From the NCBI RefSeq assembly GCF_028640845.1, contig NC_080540.1:263285958-263349957 (forward strand): 64,000 bases of DNA, in the 5' to 3' direction. A program made the translations under genes and the position numbers. This stretch comes from Ahaetulla prasina (taxonomy: Eukaryota > Chordata > Lepidosauria > Squamata > Colubridae). Positions 21,231-32,635 of this stretch are shown piece by piece (within the stretch, counting starts at the first letter, position 1; the number at the start of each line of letters is the position of its first letter). The notes under the pieces are model-generated. The model made no database searches. It saw only the letters and a list, made by a program, of their open reading frames with translations, and was not told the DNA's origin.

Positions 21231-22616
21231 AACACCTCTATTTTCAAAGTGTTCCTGAAGTAGAGGAGTGAAGGTACATTACCAGAAAGCTATTGCAAAT
21301 GGTAAACCTACATCACCAAAAACACTCATTTCTTGCTCTCCCCAAATATTTTCAAAATTCCATAACTTTTTAATGCAAAACTTGTCACAATACTACTGAA
21401 GGTACTCATTACTGTTGTAGACAAGGAAAAGGAATAGTTATTTGGGATTAAGGGTACAATTCTACCTGCGTGAAGGACTCTGACAGGTTGACATTTTTGG
21501 CATTCTCTTTTTAGTCAGCTGGGGAAAATATTTGCCCAGCATTGCAAAACTGCTACTGAGGGTTAAAGGAGAGGCCAGTGGCTGTTTAGAAGTTTTCAAC
21601 TCCCCCACCCACCCTCATGGGGGAGTTTTATTTCTGATTTAATCCAAATTGGACTGAATTGTAACTGTTGAATATGTTGAATAACAGCTCAGGCCAAACA
21701 AGTATTTGCTTGTTCATATTCCCGTAATTCTTTTTTGGTGTCTTTCTTTCCAAGCAACTTGGAAGAGAAAAGTGATAAAAGGTGGTTGAACAAATCAAAT
21801 AAAAAACAAGGGAAACTAAGAAGGACATATTAGAAATAAATGAGGAACATGAAAGTATTTAGAACTGAAGCAGGTCATGAATACCTCACTGCCTAATCAA
21901 GTTTCTACTCCCTTTGCAAGGGTAGAGAAAATTGCCCATCAAATTGACTATATCGTCAGACTACTCAACAATACTTAAATTGCATTGCTCAAAACAACAA
22001 TAATTTCTCAAGTGAACATTGTATAGGACATATATAAAACATCCCTCTCTGTCTAAATTAAGTAATGCTTCCTCTAGGACACTGCTTCAGGCCTGTATTA
22101 GAGCAAAGAGAGTGGTAATTGAATTGATTCAGATATTGCTCCAAATCCCTGTTTCTTGTCTATGTGCTCAACTTTCATCTCTGTATGTCTGTCTCAGTGT
22201 CTTTTTAGCTCTTGTTTCTTATCTGCTGCCAGTTTTATTCTGCTGCCAGCTTAATAATTCATCACGTCCCTTCCTAATGCTTGCCAGCAGAGTTAATGGA
22301 GAAAATTGAAGAAGTAGCAGCAGAGACCACATCTGTAGAAAGTCATCATGCCAAAGAACCATGCTTCTTTCAGATTGTCTTGAAATTAAAATACATATAC
22401 TCTCTATTTTTCACTGTAACTTGGTGATAGCTGTGGTGATGTTTGCAGAATCTCATAAAAATAAAGGACAATTATTCAGTTCCTGCAACGTATTAAGAGC
22501 AAATATTTTCTGAAGGAAAAAATTCCTATTATGGGGATCATTTTTCGTGCTGCACACATGAAGGAAAAAAGCATAAATATTGATTTATTTGCATCAGTTA
22601 TTGTTATATATCAGAA
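21231..22616. other. Unassigned DNA
   Basis: No gene or repeat family recognised. Confidence 0.45.
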
Positions 22617-22772
22617 CCTGGCTAGGTGGCTCAGTAGCTAAGATGCTTAGCTTGTCGATCAGAAAGGTCGAAAGTTTGGCCGTTTGAATCCCTAGTATAG
22701 GTCTCCTGTATGAGCAGGGGGTTGGACTGGATGACCTCCAAGGTCCCTTCCAATTCTGTTACTGTTACTATT
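22617..22772 (+). repeat. tRNA-derived SINE with CR1-type tail
   Basis: The head GGTGGCTCAGTAGCTAAGAT continues through CTTAGCTTGTCGATCAGAAA and a B-box-like GTTTGAATCCCTAGT, very like the head of the long SINE at 51486. It then switches to GGGGGTTGGACTGGATGACC and AAGGTCCCTTCCAATTCTG, the CR1 LINE 3' end, with a (TTACTG)n-like terminus. Confidence 0.8.
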
Positions 22773-22977
22773 TCTAGGCTTTGATAAAGTTAGATATCTA
22801 CCAGTAGTTGGTTTCTCATCCACTGCCGAGTCCAGTTATTGGATCAGTGCTATCAGTTTTGACTTGACTAACCTTTTCTTTAAAGGACTAGTGTGTTTGC
22901 TTTAGGGGAACCCATCACCCACATGAGAATGCTGGGTTAAAACTCCTTCTGAAAGGAATTAGGACAGTGGTTCACTA

Positions 22978-23074
22978 AATCAGTGTTTCTCCGTTACAGC
23001 AACTTAAAGCTGGCTGAGGGATTCTGGGCACTGAAGTTCACACAGTGTATAGTTGCTGATGTTGAGAATGCTAC
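22978..23074. mobile_element. Degraded hAT MITE
   Basis: CAGTGTTTCTCCGTTACAGC at the left and TGATGTTGAGAATGCTAC at the right, with a core GAAGTTCACAC, recall the palindromic MITEs nearby. No clear target duplication. Confidence 0.5.
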
Positions 23075-23110
23075 ATTAACTGTCCATCTCTCTTCTTTGA
23101 TATACTGTAT

Positions 23111-23428
23111 AGGTAGTCCTTATGACCATTCATTTAACAAGTTACAACAACAAGTTACAAAATGTTACTTACAACCAGTCTTCACAATTATAAGTCTCAT
23201 AGAATCTCTAAAGTGCCATGATCAAATCCAGAAACCAGAATGACAGGACCATGTGATCACCAGCTGCAACCTTTCCAGGGGATTTTCAACAAAGTTAATA
23301 AGGAAGCTGGATTCACGTAATGACTGCAGCAAAAATGGACATAAAATCAGTCATGACTCACTTAACAACCCCATCACTTAGTGACAGAAATTCTAGTCCA
23401 ATTATGGTTGTAAGTTGAGGACTACTAC
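23111..23428 (+). mobile_element. GTAGTCC-family MITE, diverged copy
   Basis: Begins AGGTAGTCCTTATGACC and ends GTAAGTTGAGGACTAC, with internal blocks ACTCACTTAACAACCCCATC and GACCATGTGATCACC in the same order as in the copy at 14225. A tandem ACAAGTTACAA repeat lies near the left end. Confidence 0.65.
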
Positions 23429-24155
23429 ATATTGACTGATTCAATTTCAATTTCTAGGTACGCATAGATTTGTGAATATACAGCAACTGTAAGGTAAACC
23501 TTTAATCGCTGTTGCTTCTACACCAGTTGCATTAGTGTAATTCAACAGATATTTTATCTTTGCCTGGTTCTTTCTTATTTGCCAGCTGGTCTGGTTTCTT
23601 ATATCTTACTTTCTAACAGAGTCAGTTCCTGAAAATATTCTCTGTCTAAAAATCATCCTGTTGTCTACAATCCATTTGTGGTCTATTAAAGTTTCAGAAT
23701 AATTATCTTATAACCTAATTTCCTTTTGTTAATCCCTTCCATGATTATCTATGAGTAGGAGTCTTCCTTTATCTGTGAATGATCCTGTGATTTCTCTGAC
23801 TTTTTTTTTAAGTCTCATTTTCTTTTCTTACCATTTTCTTCTTTTTCTTTTTTTACATTTTGAATGAGGTATGTTTCCTTGTCCTTTCATGTTTGACATT
23901 GAAAGTCATTGTTCAGTTTCACTCTTTTTAGTGTTCAAGACTAAAAAAGTTATGATGACTGTTTTTATTGAAAGCCCTTGACATGTTTTCTTTTTTGAAA
24001 TTTCGAAAATAGTTTTCCAAAACTATATTTGTCATTTGGTTTACAATTTTCAGCATCTTCCACCATCAAATACAACTGTATAATATTAATATTTATTAGA
24101 TATCTACCATTTTATATGTAAGGGTGTTTAACTGTGGTCAAACAAACTTATAGAG
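23429..24155. other. Unassigned T-rich DNA
   Basis: T-rich, no gene or repeat family recognised. Confidence 0.45.
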
Positions 24156-24468
24156 CATTCAGAAAGTAGTCAGATTCCCTTCACTTTTGTCAATTTTGTT
24201 ATGCTGCAGCCTGACTCTACAATTGTTGAAATTCATTTCATTACTCTTTTGCTCTGTTATAGTATGTGTTGTCAGCTGTGAGACCTTCTATAGAGAGATA
24301 TGTGTCATTCCAAATCATTCCCAATCAATTTAATTTACCACAGGTGGACTCCAAGCAAGGTATACAAACTTGTCAGTAATAATCAAGAGAAATGGGAAGC
24401 ACAGAGCTAAATTTCATGTGTTGTTGCAAAGGGTCTGTGTACTTATGTCAATATGATATTTCAGTTTT
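24156..24468 (+). mobile_element. Tc1-like DNA transposon remnant
   Basis: The left part (CATTCAGAAAGTAGTCAGATTC, TTTTGTTATGCTGCAGCCTGA) and the right part (CCACAGGTGGACTCCAAGCA, GCAAAGGGTCTGTGTACTTA) match blocks I know from Tc1-like elements abundant in fish genomes. The transposase gene that should lie between is deleted, so about 310 bp remain. The right inverted repeat is not complete, because the sequence passes into a CR1 fragment. Confidence 0.65.
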
Positions 24469-24898
24469 TCAATGTTGAGACTTTGGAAAAAGTGCAGAGA
24501 AAAGCAACTAAGAAGATTAAGGGCCTGGAGACAAAAACGTATGAAGAATGGTTGCAGGAATTGGGTATAGCTGACATGGTAGCAGTATTCCAGTATTTGG
24601 GGGGCTGGCACAAAAAGAGGGGGTCAACTTATTTTCCAAAGCGCCAGAAGGCAAGACAAGAAACAATGGAAGGAAACTATAATCAAGGAGAGGAGCAAAC
24701 TGGAATTAAGAAGAAACTTCCTAACAGTGAGAATAATTAACCAATGGAATAGCTTGCCTTCAAAATTTATAGGTGCTTCATCACTGGAGATTTTTAAGAA
24801 GACACTGGACAGCCACCTATTTAAAATGGTGCAGGTCTCCTATCTGAGCAGAGAGTTGGACTAGAAGACCTCCAGGGTCTCTTCCAGCTCTATTTTGA
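24469..24898 (+). pseudogene. CR1 LINE ORF2 C-terminus and 3' UTR
   Basis: The frame 24453-24740 contains LEKVQRKATKKIKGLE followed by a truncated YEEWLQELGIADM block, the C-terminal region of CR1 reverse transcriptase proteins. It then runs into QETMEGNYNQ-like residues. Downstream are TTTTTAAGAAGACACTGGAC and the CR1 tail GAGTTGGACTAGAAGACCTC. The reading frame is shortened and broken, and the 5' part is absent. It abuts the Tc1 remnant. Confidence 0.75.
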
Positions 24899-25473
24899 TT
24901 ATATGTTTGCCACAGTTATTTGTAAAAATAATAAAGACAGGATATAAATAAAAAAGAAAATAAAAATAAAAAGTTCTGTGCACTCTTTCCTTGTGTCTTC
25001 CCTGATACAAAAAAGTCTTAGTTCTCTTCTCTTTTGCATGGATATTATATCCCCTGAAAGCAGACAATTCTCTCCTGCTAGGCTGTGATTTTCCTGCCAC
25101 CAGCAGAGCACTGACAGTATGTGCCTTGTTAAATGAGGAACTTCTCTTTTAACACATTTAATCAGTGATCAACTTCATTTGCTACTTTGGCCTTGCCATG
25201 TCACATTCCCAGATCTATTTGTGAAAATTTGACAGTCTTCCCTTGTAACTTGAGGATCTTAGATTTGGAAGATTTATCACTTGGCACTCAATCTTGTCTA
25301 AAGGTTTCAGCCATATCTATACAATTTTCTTTGACAAAATGCAGAAGTGATTTGACATTCCCTTCTTCCAGGTGGGTTCACTACCATCAGGAGATTGCCT
25401 TCAATATGTCAGATTATCCAAAGTTGTATGCCCTCCCTTTTGACCTTATTGGTTGCTTTATCAGGGCCTCAGG
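24899..25473. other. Unassigned DNA
   Basis: No gene or repeat family recognised. The 129-codon open frame from 25187 has no family features and its end overlaps the MITE at 25482. Confidence 0.45.
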
Positions 25474-25481
25474 CTCTAGCT

Positions 25482-25616
25482 CAGTGGTCTCCAACCTTGG
25501 CAGCTTTAAGACTTGTGGACTTCAACTCCAAGAGTTGCTCAGCCAGCAAAGGTGGCTGAGGAACTCTGGGAGTTGAAGTCCACAAGTCTTAAAGTTGCCA
25601 AGGTTGGAGACCCCCG
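25482..25616. mobile_element. hAT palindromic MITE
   Basis: Begins CAGTGGTCTCCAACCTTGGC and ends GCCAAGGTTGGAGACCCCCG, with a near-palindromic body around GCAAAGGTGGCTGAGG. Flanks CTCTAGCT (25474-25481) and CTGTAGCT (25617-25624) match at 7 of 8. Same family as 21088-21222. Confidence 0.85.
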
Positions 25617-25908
25617 CTGTAGCTGGTATTAGTCTCAGCTTCAGAAGCCACAGAGTCCTCTTACCCTAACAAGTGGGAATTCTCTGGGAGGAAAGACAGG
25701 ATATAAATCTAACCAATAAGAATAAAATATACACAGCACCTCAACTTGGTAGGGAAGTCTGTGGTATGGTATGAAAAATCCATAAGGGACAATGGCTATC
25801 AGATTCTGTAATAGCTGAACTTTGCTCTTGGATGAATTATTTACCACCAACTTCAGTTGCTGTGAGGTTTTGCTTCAGGGACAGAGTAGAAGAGATATTA
25901 ATAGCCTA

Positions 25909-26262
25909 GGTAAAGGTAAAGGTAAAGGTTCCCCTCGCACATATGTGCTAGTGGTTCCCTACTCTAGGTGGCGGTGCTCAGCTCTGTTTCAAAGCCGAAG
26001 AGCCAGCACTGTCCGAAGACGTCTCCGTGGTCATGTGGCTGGCATGACTCAATGCCAAAGAATGCTGTTACCTTCCCACCAAAGGTGGTCCCTATTTTTC
26101 TACTTGCATTTTTTACGTGCTTTCGAACTGGTAGGTTGGCAGAAGCTGGGACAAGTAGTGGGAACTCACCCCGTTACGCAGCACTAGGGATTCAAACCAC
26201 TGAACTGCTGACCTTTCAATCAACAAGCTCAGCATCTTAGCCACTAAGCCACCGCGTCCCTC
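25909..26262 (-). repeat. Full-length tRNA-derived SINE with (CTTTAC)n tail
   Basis: On the minus strand: GAGGGACGCGGTGGCTTAGT (A-box), then GGTTTGAATCCCTAGTGC (B-box), then a 250-bp body ending CGAGGGGAACCTTTACC with repeats of TTTACC. It has flanking 13-bp copies TATTAATAGCCTA (25896-25908) and TATCAATAGCCTA (26263-26275), one mismatch. Same family as 51486-52396 and, older, 54325-54656. The partner LINE is not evident in the window. Confidence 0.88.
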
Positions 26263-26275
26263 TATCAATAGCCTA

Positions 26276-26597
26276 CAAAAGTGAAATATTCAGATCCTTC
26301 TTTGTTCTCTTAACCATTCACAGGAAAGTATTTGCATAAATTACTGGTATAATCTATACTCATAAACAATGTCTTATACTATTTTAGTTTTTTGTCAAAA
26401 TGTGCTGCTAAATGTCTGCTGGTTTTAGATGGATAGAAGGAAGGATGTATTCCATCCAATTTTCAGGACAAATACATGAAATTGGCTCCTGGACTATTTG
26501 TTGGTCAAATCAAATCATGGTCCTTTACTGAATTTTAATCTTTCATCTATGTGTCATTTAACACCAGCCTTCCCAACCTGGTAGTCTCCAGATGGAT
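26276..26597. other. Unassigned DNA
   Basis: Nothing recognised. Confidence 0.4.
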
Positions 26598-26600
26598 TAG

Positions 26601-26711
26601 ACTAGTGTTTTTCAAACCTGGCAACTTTAAGATATGTGAATTTCAACTGAGAATTCCTCAGCCAACATGAAGTCCACATATCTTAAAGCTGCCAAGTTTT
26701 AAAAACACTGG
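26601..26711. mobile_element. Degraded hAT MITE
   Basis: GTGTTTTTCAAACCTGGCAAC and, at the right, GCTGCCAAGTTTTAAAAACAC are complementary over most of their length. Flanks TTAGACTA and TTGGACTA resemble an 8-bp duplication. The centre has lost bases on one side. Confidence 0.6.
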
Positions 26712-27540
26712 GTTGGACTATACTCCTCATAATTCCCAGGTATTATGGTCATGGGAATTATAGGAATTAAAGGGCAACATATCTGGTGGGCACCACTTGA
26801 ATTAACCTATTTCCTAAACCCTGTAATTACAAAGCACCGGATCACATTTGTGTTTGGCTCAGCAACTATACTGCTATAGCAGCATTGTACATATCTTCTC
26901 TAAATACCATTATCTATTTGTGATTATTAAAAGGCACATTTTCTGAAGTTCTTCACATGGTATTCTTCATTGCACATTAGATTAAAAACTAGCTATCACC
27001 TGTCAATCACCTATGCATCTCCATATTGCCTATAGGCATTGTACAAAACAATATAATTTGAGAAAGCCATGATAAGAAAAAAAGAAGCTGCTGCTAAGAA
27101 ATAGCAGCCTAAATGTGTCAAGCTGTCCCCATCCTCATCCATAATCTATAAAAACATTTACCATCATCCTGATATTGTCACATAATGTATTTAAGGATGA
27201 GTGAATACCAAACTTGAAGAGGGCTTGAAATGAGAGCATTTCCACCCCACCCCACTCTCACTATTCTGCATGTCAATCTAATACTCTGCAGGTCTCGACT
27301 AATTTGCTTTTAGTTTGCAATTTTTAAATTAAGTCACCTTCCCTGCTGATCCCCTCATTTCCAAACAAAAGTGGCAATCTTCAGGAGTAGGTAATCCAGC
27401 CCCTAAATTGACAAACTATCTACCTTTGGTTGTGTCTTCAAATGGAGAAGATAATATTATGCTTCCTTTTTTTTTTTGGTAGAACAGCTTTTCTTTGCTG
27501 GAAAAAGGTGAGAATTGGCCGAGGAGGGGAGGTGGGGGCA
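26712..27540. other. Unassigned DNA
   Basis: Nothing recognised. Confidence 0.4.
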
Positions 27541-27647
27541 AAACCATCTGGTTTCTGCAAGCATTCCTTTCTCGTGAATGACCCTGACAAAACCCTGACA
27601 AGTTTTGCAAGCCTTTGCAAAGAATGCTTGCAAAACCCAGATAGCTT
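27541..27647. repeat. Unclassified fold-back sequence
   Basis: Arms 27541-27566 and 27622-27647 are inverted complements over about 26 bp with four or so mismatches (GCAAGCATTC against GAATGCTTGC at the inner end). The loop contains tandem CCCTGACAA units. It could be a MITE end pair, but no target duplication was seen. Confidence 0.45.
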
Positions 27648-29149
27648 TTTGATAGGAGAGGCTGCTGTTCAGCCATTTGTTGAATAGTGACTTGTCAGGT
27701 CTGCTAAACCACAATTGTTATAAGATAACAGACACTGCTCCCCCCTCCCCCCCCACCATTTGAACTAGAATAACATGGAACAAGAGCTAGAAGTGCAACA
27801 GTAGATTACGAGGACCCAAATTGAATTTAATTACATATTATGATGGTCATCGTTGCAATATATAGTGGGGACCTTCAAAAACACTTCCCTTCATGTCAGT
27901 TCTATGCTATTGCTCGTTTATCTAATTAGGAGTCTTTTAATAGTTCTCAAATCCACTACTTTTCTTTTAAAAAGAACTAGTATAGGGAATATTTTTTAAT
28001 ATAATGCCAAAATCTGTTTTCTAATTTCTTGGAAGTTTTCTTCTCTGAAAGAGGCACTAGTTTTCAAACTCTTTTTATTATTTATTTATTTTGGTGATGT
28101 TTTTTAAGCTTATTTTATTGTAGCAAGAGGTGGAAAGTGCTGTCATTCATTTTCTTCCCTTCCTGTCCTGTCTGAAAATGACTTGTGGGAAGAATTCCTT
28201 CTTGATACGACATGGGGGACCAAGGAAACTACAGACCATTGGAGAGATAAAAGAATGCAAGATTAGATACTCATACCTGTTCCTGCCTTTGACAAATTAC
28301 CACTAAGATAAATATAAGAATTCAACACTTTACTAATAATTATTTCCCATTTGTAAAATAAAAATAAAAATCCATTCACTTTTCATCAAAGTGAGCAGGA
28401 ATTATTAAAAGAAACATGTAAGAAATTTTGAGTCGAGCTCTCATCTTTACATAGCTATTCTGCTACCATCTCGCACAAAGCAGGCTTTTATCAAATAAAT
28501 CTTCTCTTTTCCTTTGCTGTGAAACAAGTCAAGAGAAAAGAGAAACACAGCACACAGTTATGCAAATAAATTCTTGTTTAGTATTAGAGGTGAGCATTGA
28601 CCTTACGCTCAAATGCAAACTGAGAACTGTCACCTGAAAAAAAGAAACACGTACAAAGAAATATCTTCTTTCCCAAAAAGTTTGCAATCTTTTTTTATTG
28701 TTATTATTTTAAAGCCTGCAAAACAGAAAGCATCAACTAGAGGGTGTGTGTTTTTCTTGCTTTTCCATAAGGTTCTACTTTAAGACCTCCATATGCTCAG
28801 TTTTAATAATTTGTTTTCAGAAACTAGGAACGTTTCCAAAAGCAATTTTTGAAAATAATGTGCTTCTTGTTAAAAAGGAAGAAAGAAAGCTGAAGTCCAG
28901 GTACTATATCACTGCAAGGTACTATAGGAGATATATTAAAAGCAACTTTAGTGGGAAACTAGTTGCTTGTACATAGCAGTTGGGGGGAATTTTATTCCTG
29001 TTTCAAATGGTGGGTTTCATTAATTGTTAGTTAAGATTCCATTGGAGAGTTGATGTCTTTCAAAGTGGTTATCATTTAATTATGCAGCTTTCTATACATT
29101 AAGGAGCAATTTCATGTCACTATTCCCATGGTGTCTATTTTTATAATAT
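27648..29149. other. Unassigned AT-rich DNA
   Basis: A C-rich tract lies at 27739-27756. No gene or repeat family recognised. Confidence 0.45.
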
Positions 29150-29255
29150 ATGCTGTTGATATATTTTTATATTTTTATATATCTGTGATTTTTATATGTG
29201 ATTTTAGCCATTTGTTGTAAACCTCCCAGAGTCACCTTCATAAATTAATGAATTA
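29150..29255 (+). repeat. Possible old L2-like 3' tail
   Basis: TTGTTGTAAACCTCCCAGAGTC followed by AATTAATGAATTAATA resembles a worn L2-type 3' end. Weak. Confidence 0.35.
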
Positions 29256-29512
29256 ATATTTACCAGGATGGAAATGCTCTGAGACTGGTAAATCTTTCTT
29301 CTTCCAAGTCTTGTATTCAAAGGTAACAATGTAAGCCAATCAGGGTTCACCTACAATCTGTCCAGTTAGCTAACAGGAGAGTGCAAAGAATGTCATTCAA
29401 TTAATCCCCTACTTCCTAAACTGAAGTCAGTCAGGAAATAGAAATAAATATTGCCAAGGCATCTACTTCCGCTATCAATCCAAACTTTTCTGCACTCACA
29501 TTCACTTGTATA

Positions 29513-29715
29513 GCAGTTTGTTTGTTTGTTTGTTTGTTTGTTTGTTTGTTTGTTTATTTTGTCACACAGTATATATAAGCATAAGCATGAAATAATTATA
29601 CAGTATATAAGCATATATATGAGTATGTAATAACTATATTAATTGGATATAACGAAAGGAAACAGGACAGGAATGGAAGGCACGCTTGTGCTCTTATGCA
29701 CGCCCCTTACAGTTA
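29513..29715 (-). pseudogene. LINE 3' end with (CAAA)n tail
   Basis: On the minus strand GGGGCGTGCATAAGAGCAC leads through CATATATAAGC-type sequence to TGTGACAAAATAAA and ten or so CAAA units (29516-29555 on the plus strand read as TTTG). It is the same 3' UTR as in the copy at 32036-32635. No coding part here. Confidence 0.7.
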
Positions 29716-29989
29716 AACTGCCCTTCCTCCTCCCAAAAAAGAAAGCTATTCACTTGCCATACTGCCAATCCTCAAATGTATAAATACTTTCTGTCTTGTG
29801 AGAAGACATGCTGGTAATTCTACAAAGAGGCATTTTTCTCTGAAGGTATGACTGTGACTATATGTTTGTATGATGGCTGTGAAAAAAGGCAGGTTCTAAA
29901 TGCATGCACAAAGAGATAAAATTTAGGAACAAGATGCAGGAAAAGAGAGAGAGAGAGACAGAGAGAGTTTAGTACTATTGCTGTGTAAC

Positions 29990-30398
29990 CAGGGGTGGGC
30001 TTCAAAATTTTTAGCAAGGTTTCCTCTGCACGGTTGCTGGGTGAACGTAGCCATGGTGGGTGTGGCCTATTTGGCCTCCTGCACCATGGCCGGGGGGGGC
30101 TTTTTTCCCCTCCCCGGGCTCTGGAGGCTGTCCTCAAGCCTCCGGGAGGGCGAAAATGGCCACCTCAGGTTCCAGAGGCACTCTGGCCCTCTTCCAGTAG
30201 GTCCGTTTTTCACCCTCCCCTAGCCTCCGCACACGCCCTGCACTTACCTGCATCCAAAACGGGCCACGTAGGGACTCCTGGGAGGGAAAAGGTAGGGTGG
30301 GCTGGGCCAGCCAGGACTGGGATTCAGGGGTTCTCTGGACTACACAGAATCTTAACAAGAGGTTCTCCCAAACCCCTGCGAACCCCCAGCAGCCCACT
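29990..30398 (+). mobile_element. hAT-like element, CAGGGGTGGGCTT end
   Basis: The left end CAGGGGTGGGCTTCAAAATT matches the CAGGGGTG hAT termini of this window. The interior is GC-rich (CATGGCCGGGGGGGG) with GTGGGTGTGGCC. The right end CAGCAGCCCAC could be the worn complement of the left end, but a target duplication is not evident. The GC-rich open frames inside are not recognisable proteins. Confidence 0.5.
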
Positions 30399-32035
30399 AA
30401 GAACTTGGAAATTAAACCAATAATGTTTTCTAATAGGAGATGATGTTGATGAGAAAAGAAGAGATAAATAAGTAGACATTCCAAAAATAGTTCCACTTCC
30501 TCTTGTTAACACAAATGATGTGAATTGTTAAGTTGAATTTGAGATGGAAAAATGAATGTCAAGAAAGTTAGGCCTTGAATAAATAAGTAAAATTAATTTG
30601 AAAATGATGAATCAGGCCGTCCAGGGAACTATCATTATGGTAATGTTAACTATTACTTTACCAATCTCACTGAAGAGTGTCCAAAATTTTTAAAAAAGAT
30701 GAAACTTTATTTATAATAAGTTTACAAAAAATTATCTACATGGTTTCTAGCCATGGAGTGGGATTTATATCCTGCTGGGTTGGAAGAGAACATCAAGTGC
30801 AAAGGATACTTATCAGGACCAAAAGAGCAACAATCGGATTTCAAATATTTAGATCCAAGTTTTTGGCTTTCTAATTTGATCTTGTAGCTTTGCTTGTAAA
30901 ATATGCACCACAGCTTTATCTGTTCTTGTTTTATCTTATCTGGAATATTTACCTTTTAAATATGCTGAAAACACTGCTGCCAACAACTAAATGTTTTGCA
31001 GCACTCTCATATTATTATTATTATTAAAATAAGAACATACAGTATATTTGAAGATTGTTGTTTCTGGAAGACATTTCCATTGTGAGTCCTATCACAAGGC
31101 TATCAAGGGAATTCAGGCATGAGAAAGGTTGTACAACCTGAATGGAACTTCCAGATATAATCTTTTGTGCAGAAAATGTATTGGAAATTAGACAGCCCAT
31201 GCTTGGGAATGGAAGCTTGCTGCTCTCATTCCATTTCTCTGTCTTTGTTTGCATATATGCTTACAGAGACAGCCAGCATCAACAGAGCTGATTGGGTTGG
31301 GGAGGGGAATAATTATTTCCACACACTTTTCCTCTTCTTCCCTTTCTCTAAAACATGTTGGTGTGAGAATATCCCAACATTATGTGAAGGGATTCTTCTT
31401 TGGATCCAGTTCCTATGTCAATCTTCTCTGTGTTTCATTTGTTTTGAAATGCAGCTGATACAACTAGGAAAACATTAGCCTGGCTATGCAACATTTGCTT
31501 ATCTGAAGCTGTTAATTGATTGAGGATCTTTTTTAGCCAATTAACCATGTGGCTTTTAATTGATTAATCAATTAAATGTTTTTCAGTTATGACTTTTTTA
31601 TCGCATTAGTGTGTTCATGCTGTCAATCACATCCTCACAACTAAACACCATTCTAGCCACAGGGCTATATCTGGTATGCACAGAATGGCATTACAAGCAA
31701 AGAAGGGAATCAATGTGAATCTTATAAGAAGATCACTTTTGGGTCATCGGCAGTTTAATGTATTTTCAGGCTGGAGCACTAGGAATGAATGCAGGAATGG
31801 GAAGTTTGTATGACTTTCCCCAGCCTTGAAAATTTGATTGGTATTTTCCGTATCCATATGCATATCAGGTAAGAAGGGAAAAAGAAGTAGGAAAATCCAA
31901 TTGATTTTTGTTCATATTGTTTCCCATATATGCACCAGCGCTCACAGGAGTACAGCGATGCCCAGAAATGTATTTGTTAGATGTCTTAGTTTACATTTTA
32001 AGAAATGTATTTGAACCCCCAGAGAAGATTATTGA
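30399..32035. other. Unassigned DNA
   Basis: No gene or repeat family recognised. AT-rich with several short frames that look random. Confidence 0.45.
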
Positions 32036-32635
32036 CACATTTTTTTTTATTTTGTCACAACAGTATATATAAGCATTAGCATAAAACAACTATACATATA
32101 AGTGTATATATAATGAAAGGAAACAATAGGACAGGAACAGTAGGCACTTTTGTGCTCTTATGCACGCCCTTATAGACCTCTTAGGAATGGGGTGAGGTCA
32201 ATGGTAAACAGTTTTTGGTTAAAGCTTTTGGGAGTTTGATAAGAGACCACAGAGTCAGGTAGTGTGTTCCAAGCATTAACAACTCTGTTACAAAAGTCAT
32301 ATTTTCTGCAATCAAGATTGAAGCGGTTAACATTAAGTTTGAATCTATTGTTTGCTCTTGTATTATTGTGATTGAAGCTGAAGTAGTCTTTAACAGGAAG
32401 GACATTGCAATAGATGATTCTGTGTGTTAAACACAGGTCTTGTCAGAGTCGGCGGAGTTCTAAGTTTTCTAAGCCCAGGATTTCAAGTTTGGTGGTATAA
32501 GGTATTTTGTTGTTTACAGAGGAGTGGAGAACTCTTCTTGTAAAATATTTCTGGACTCGTTCAATTGTATTAATGTCAGAGATGTGGTATGGGTTCCAGA
32601 CAGGTGAGCTGTATTCAAGATGATGACACATGGCT
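32036..32635 (-). pseudogene. CR1/Jockey-group LINE ORF2 C-terminus and 3' UTR
   Basis: The minus-strand frame from 32631 reads a block LEYSSPVWNPYHISDINTIE followed by RVQKYFTRRV and ILGLENLELRRL, the end of a reverse transcriptase of the CR1/Jockey group. After a stop it continues in the same style (NRFNLDCRKYDFCNRVVNAW, LPDSVVS). The 3' UTR matches the (CAAA)-tailed copy at 29513. The 5' part is missing, so it is 5'-truncated. The clade within the group is not certain from this fragment. Confidence 0.75.
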
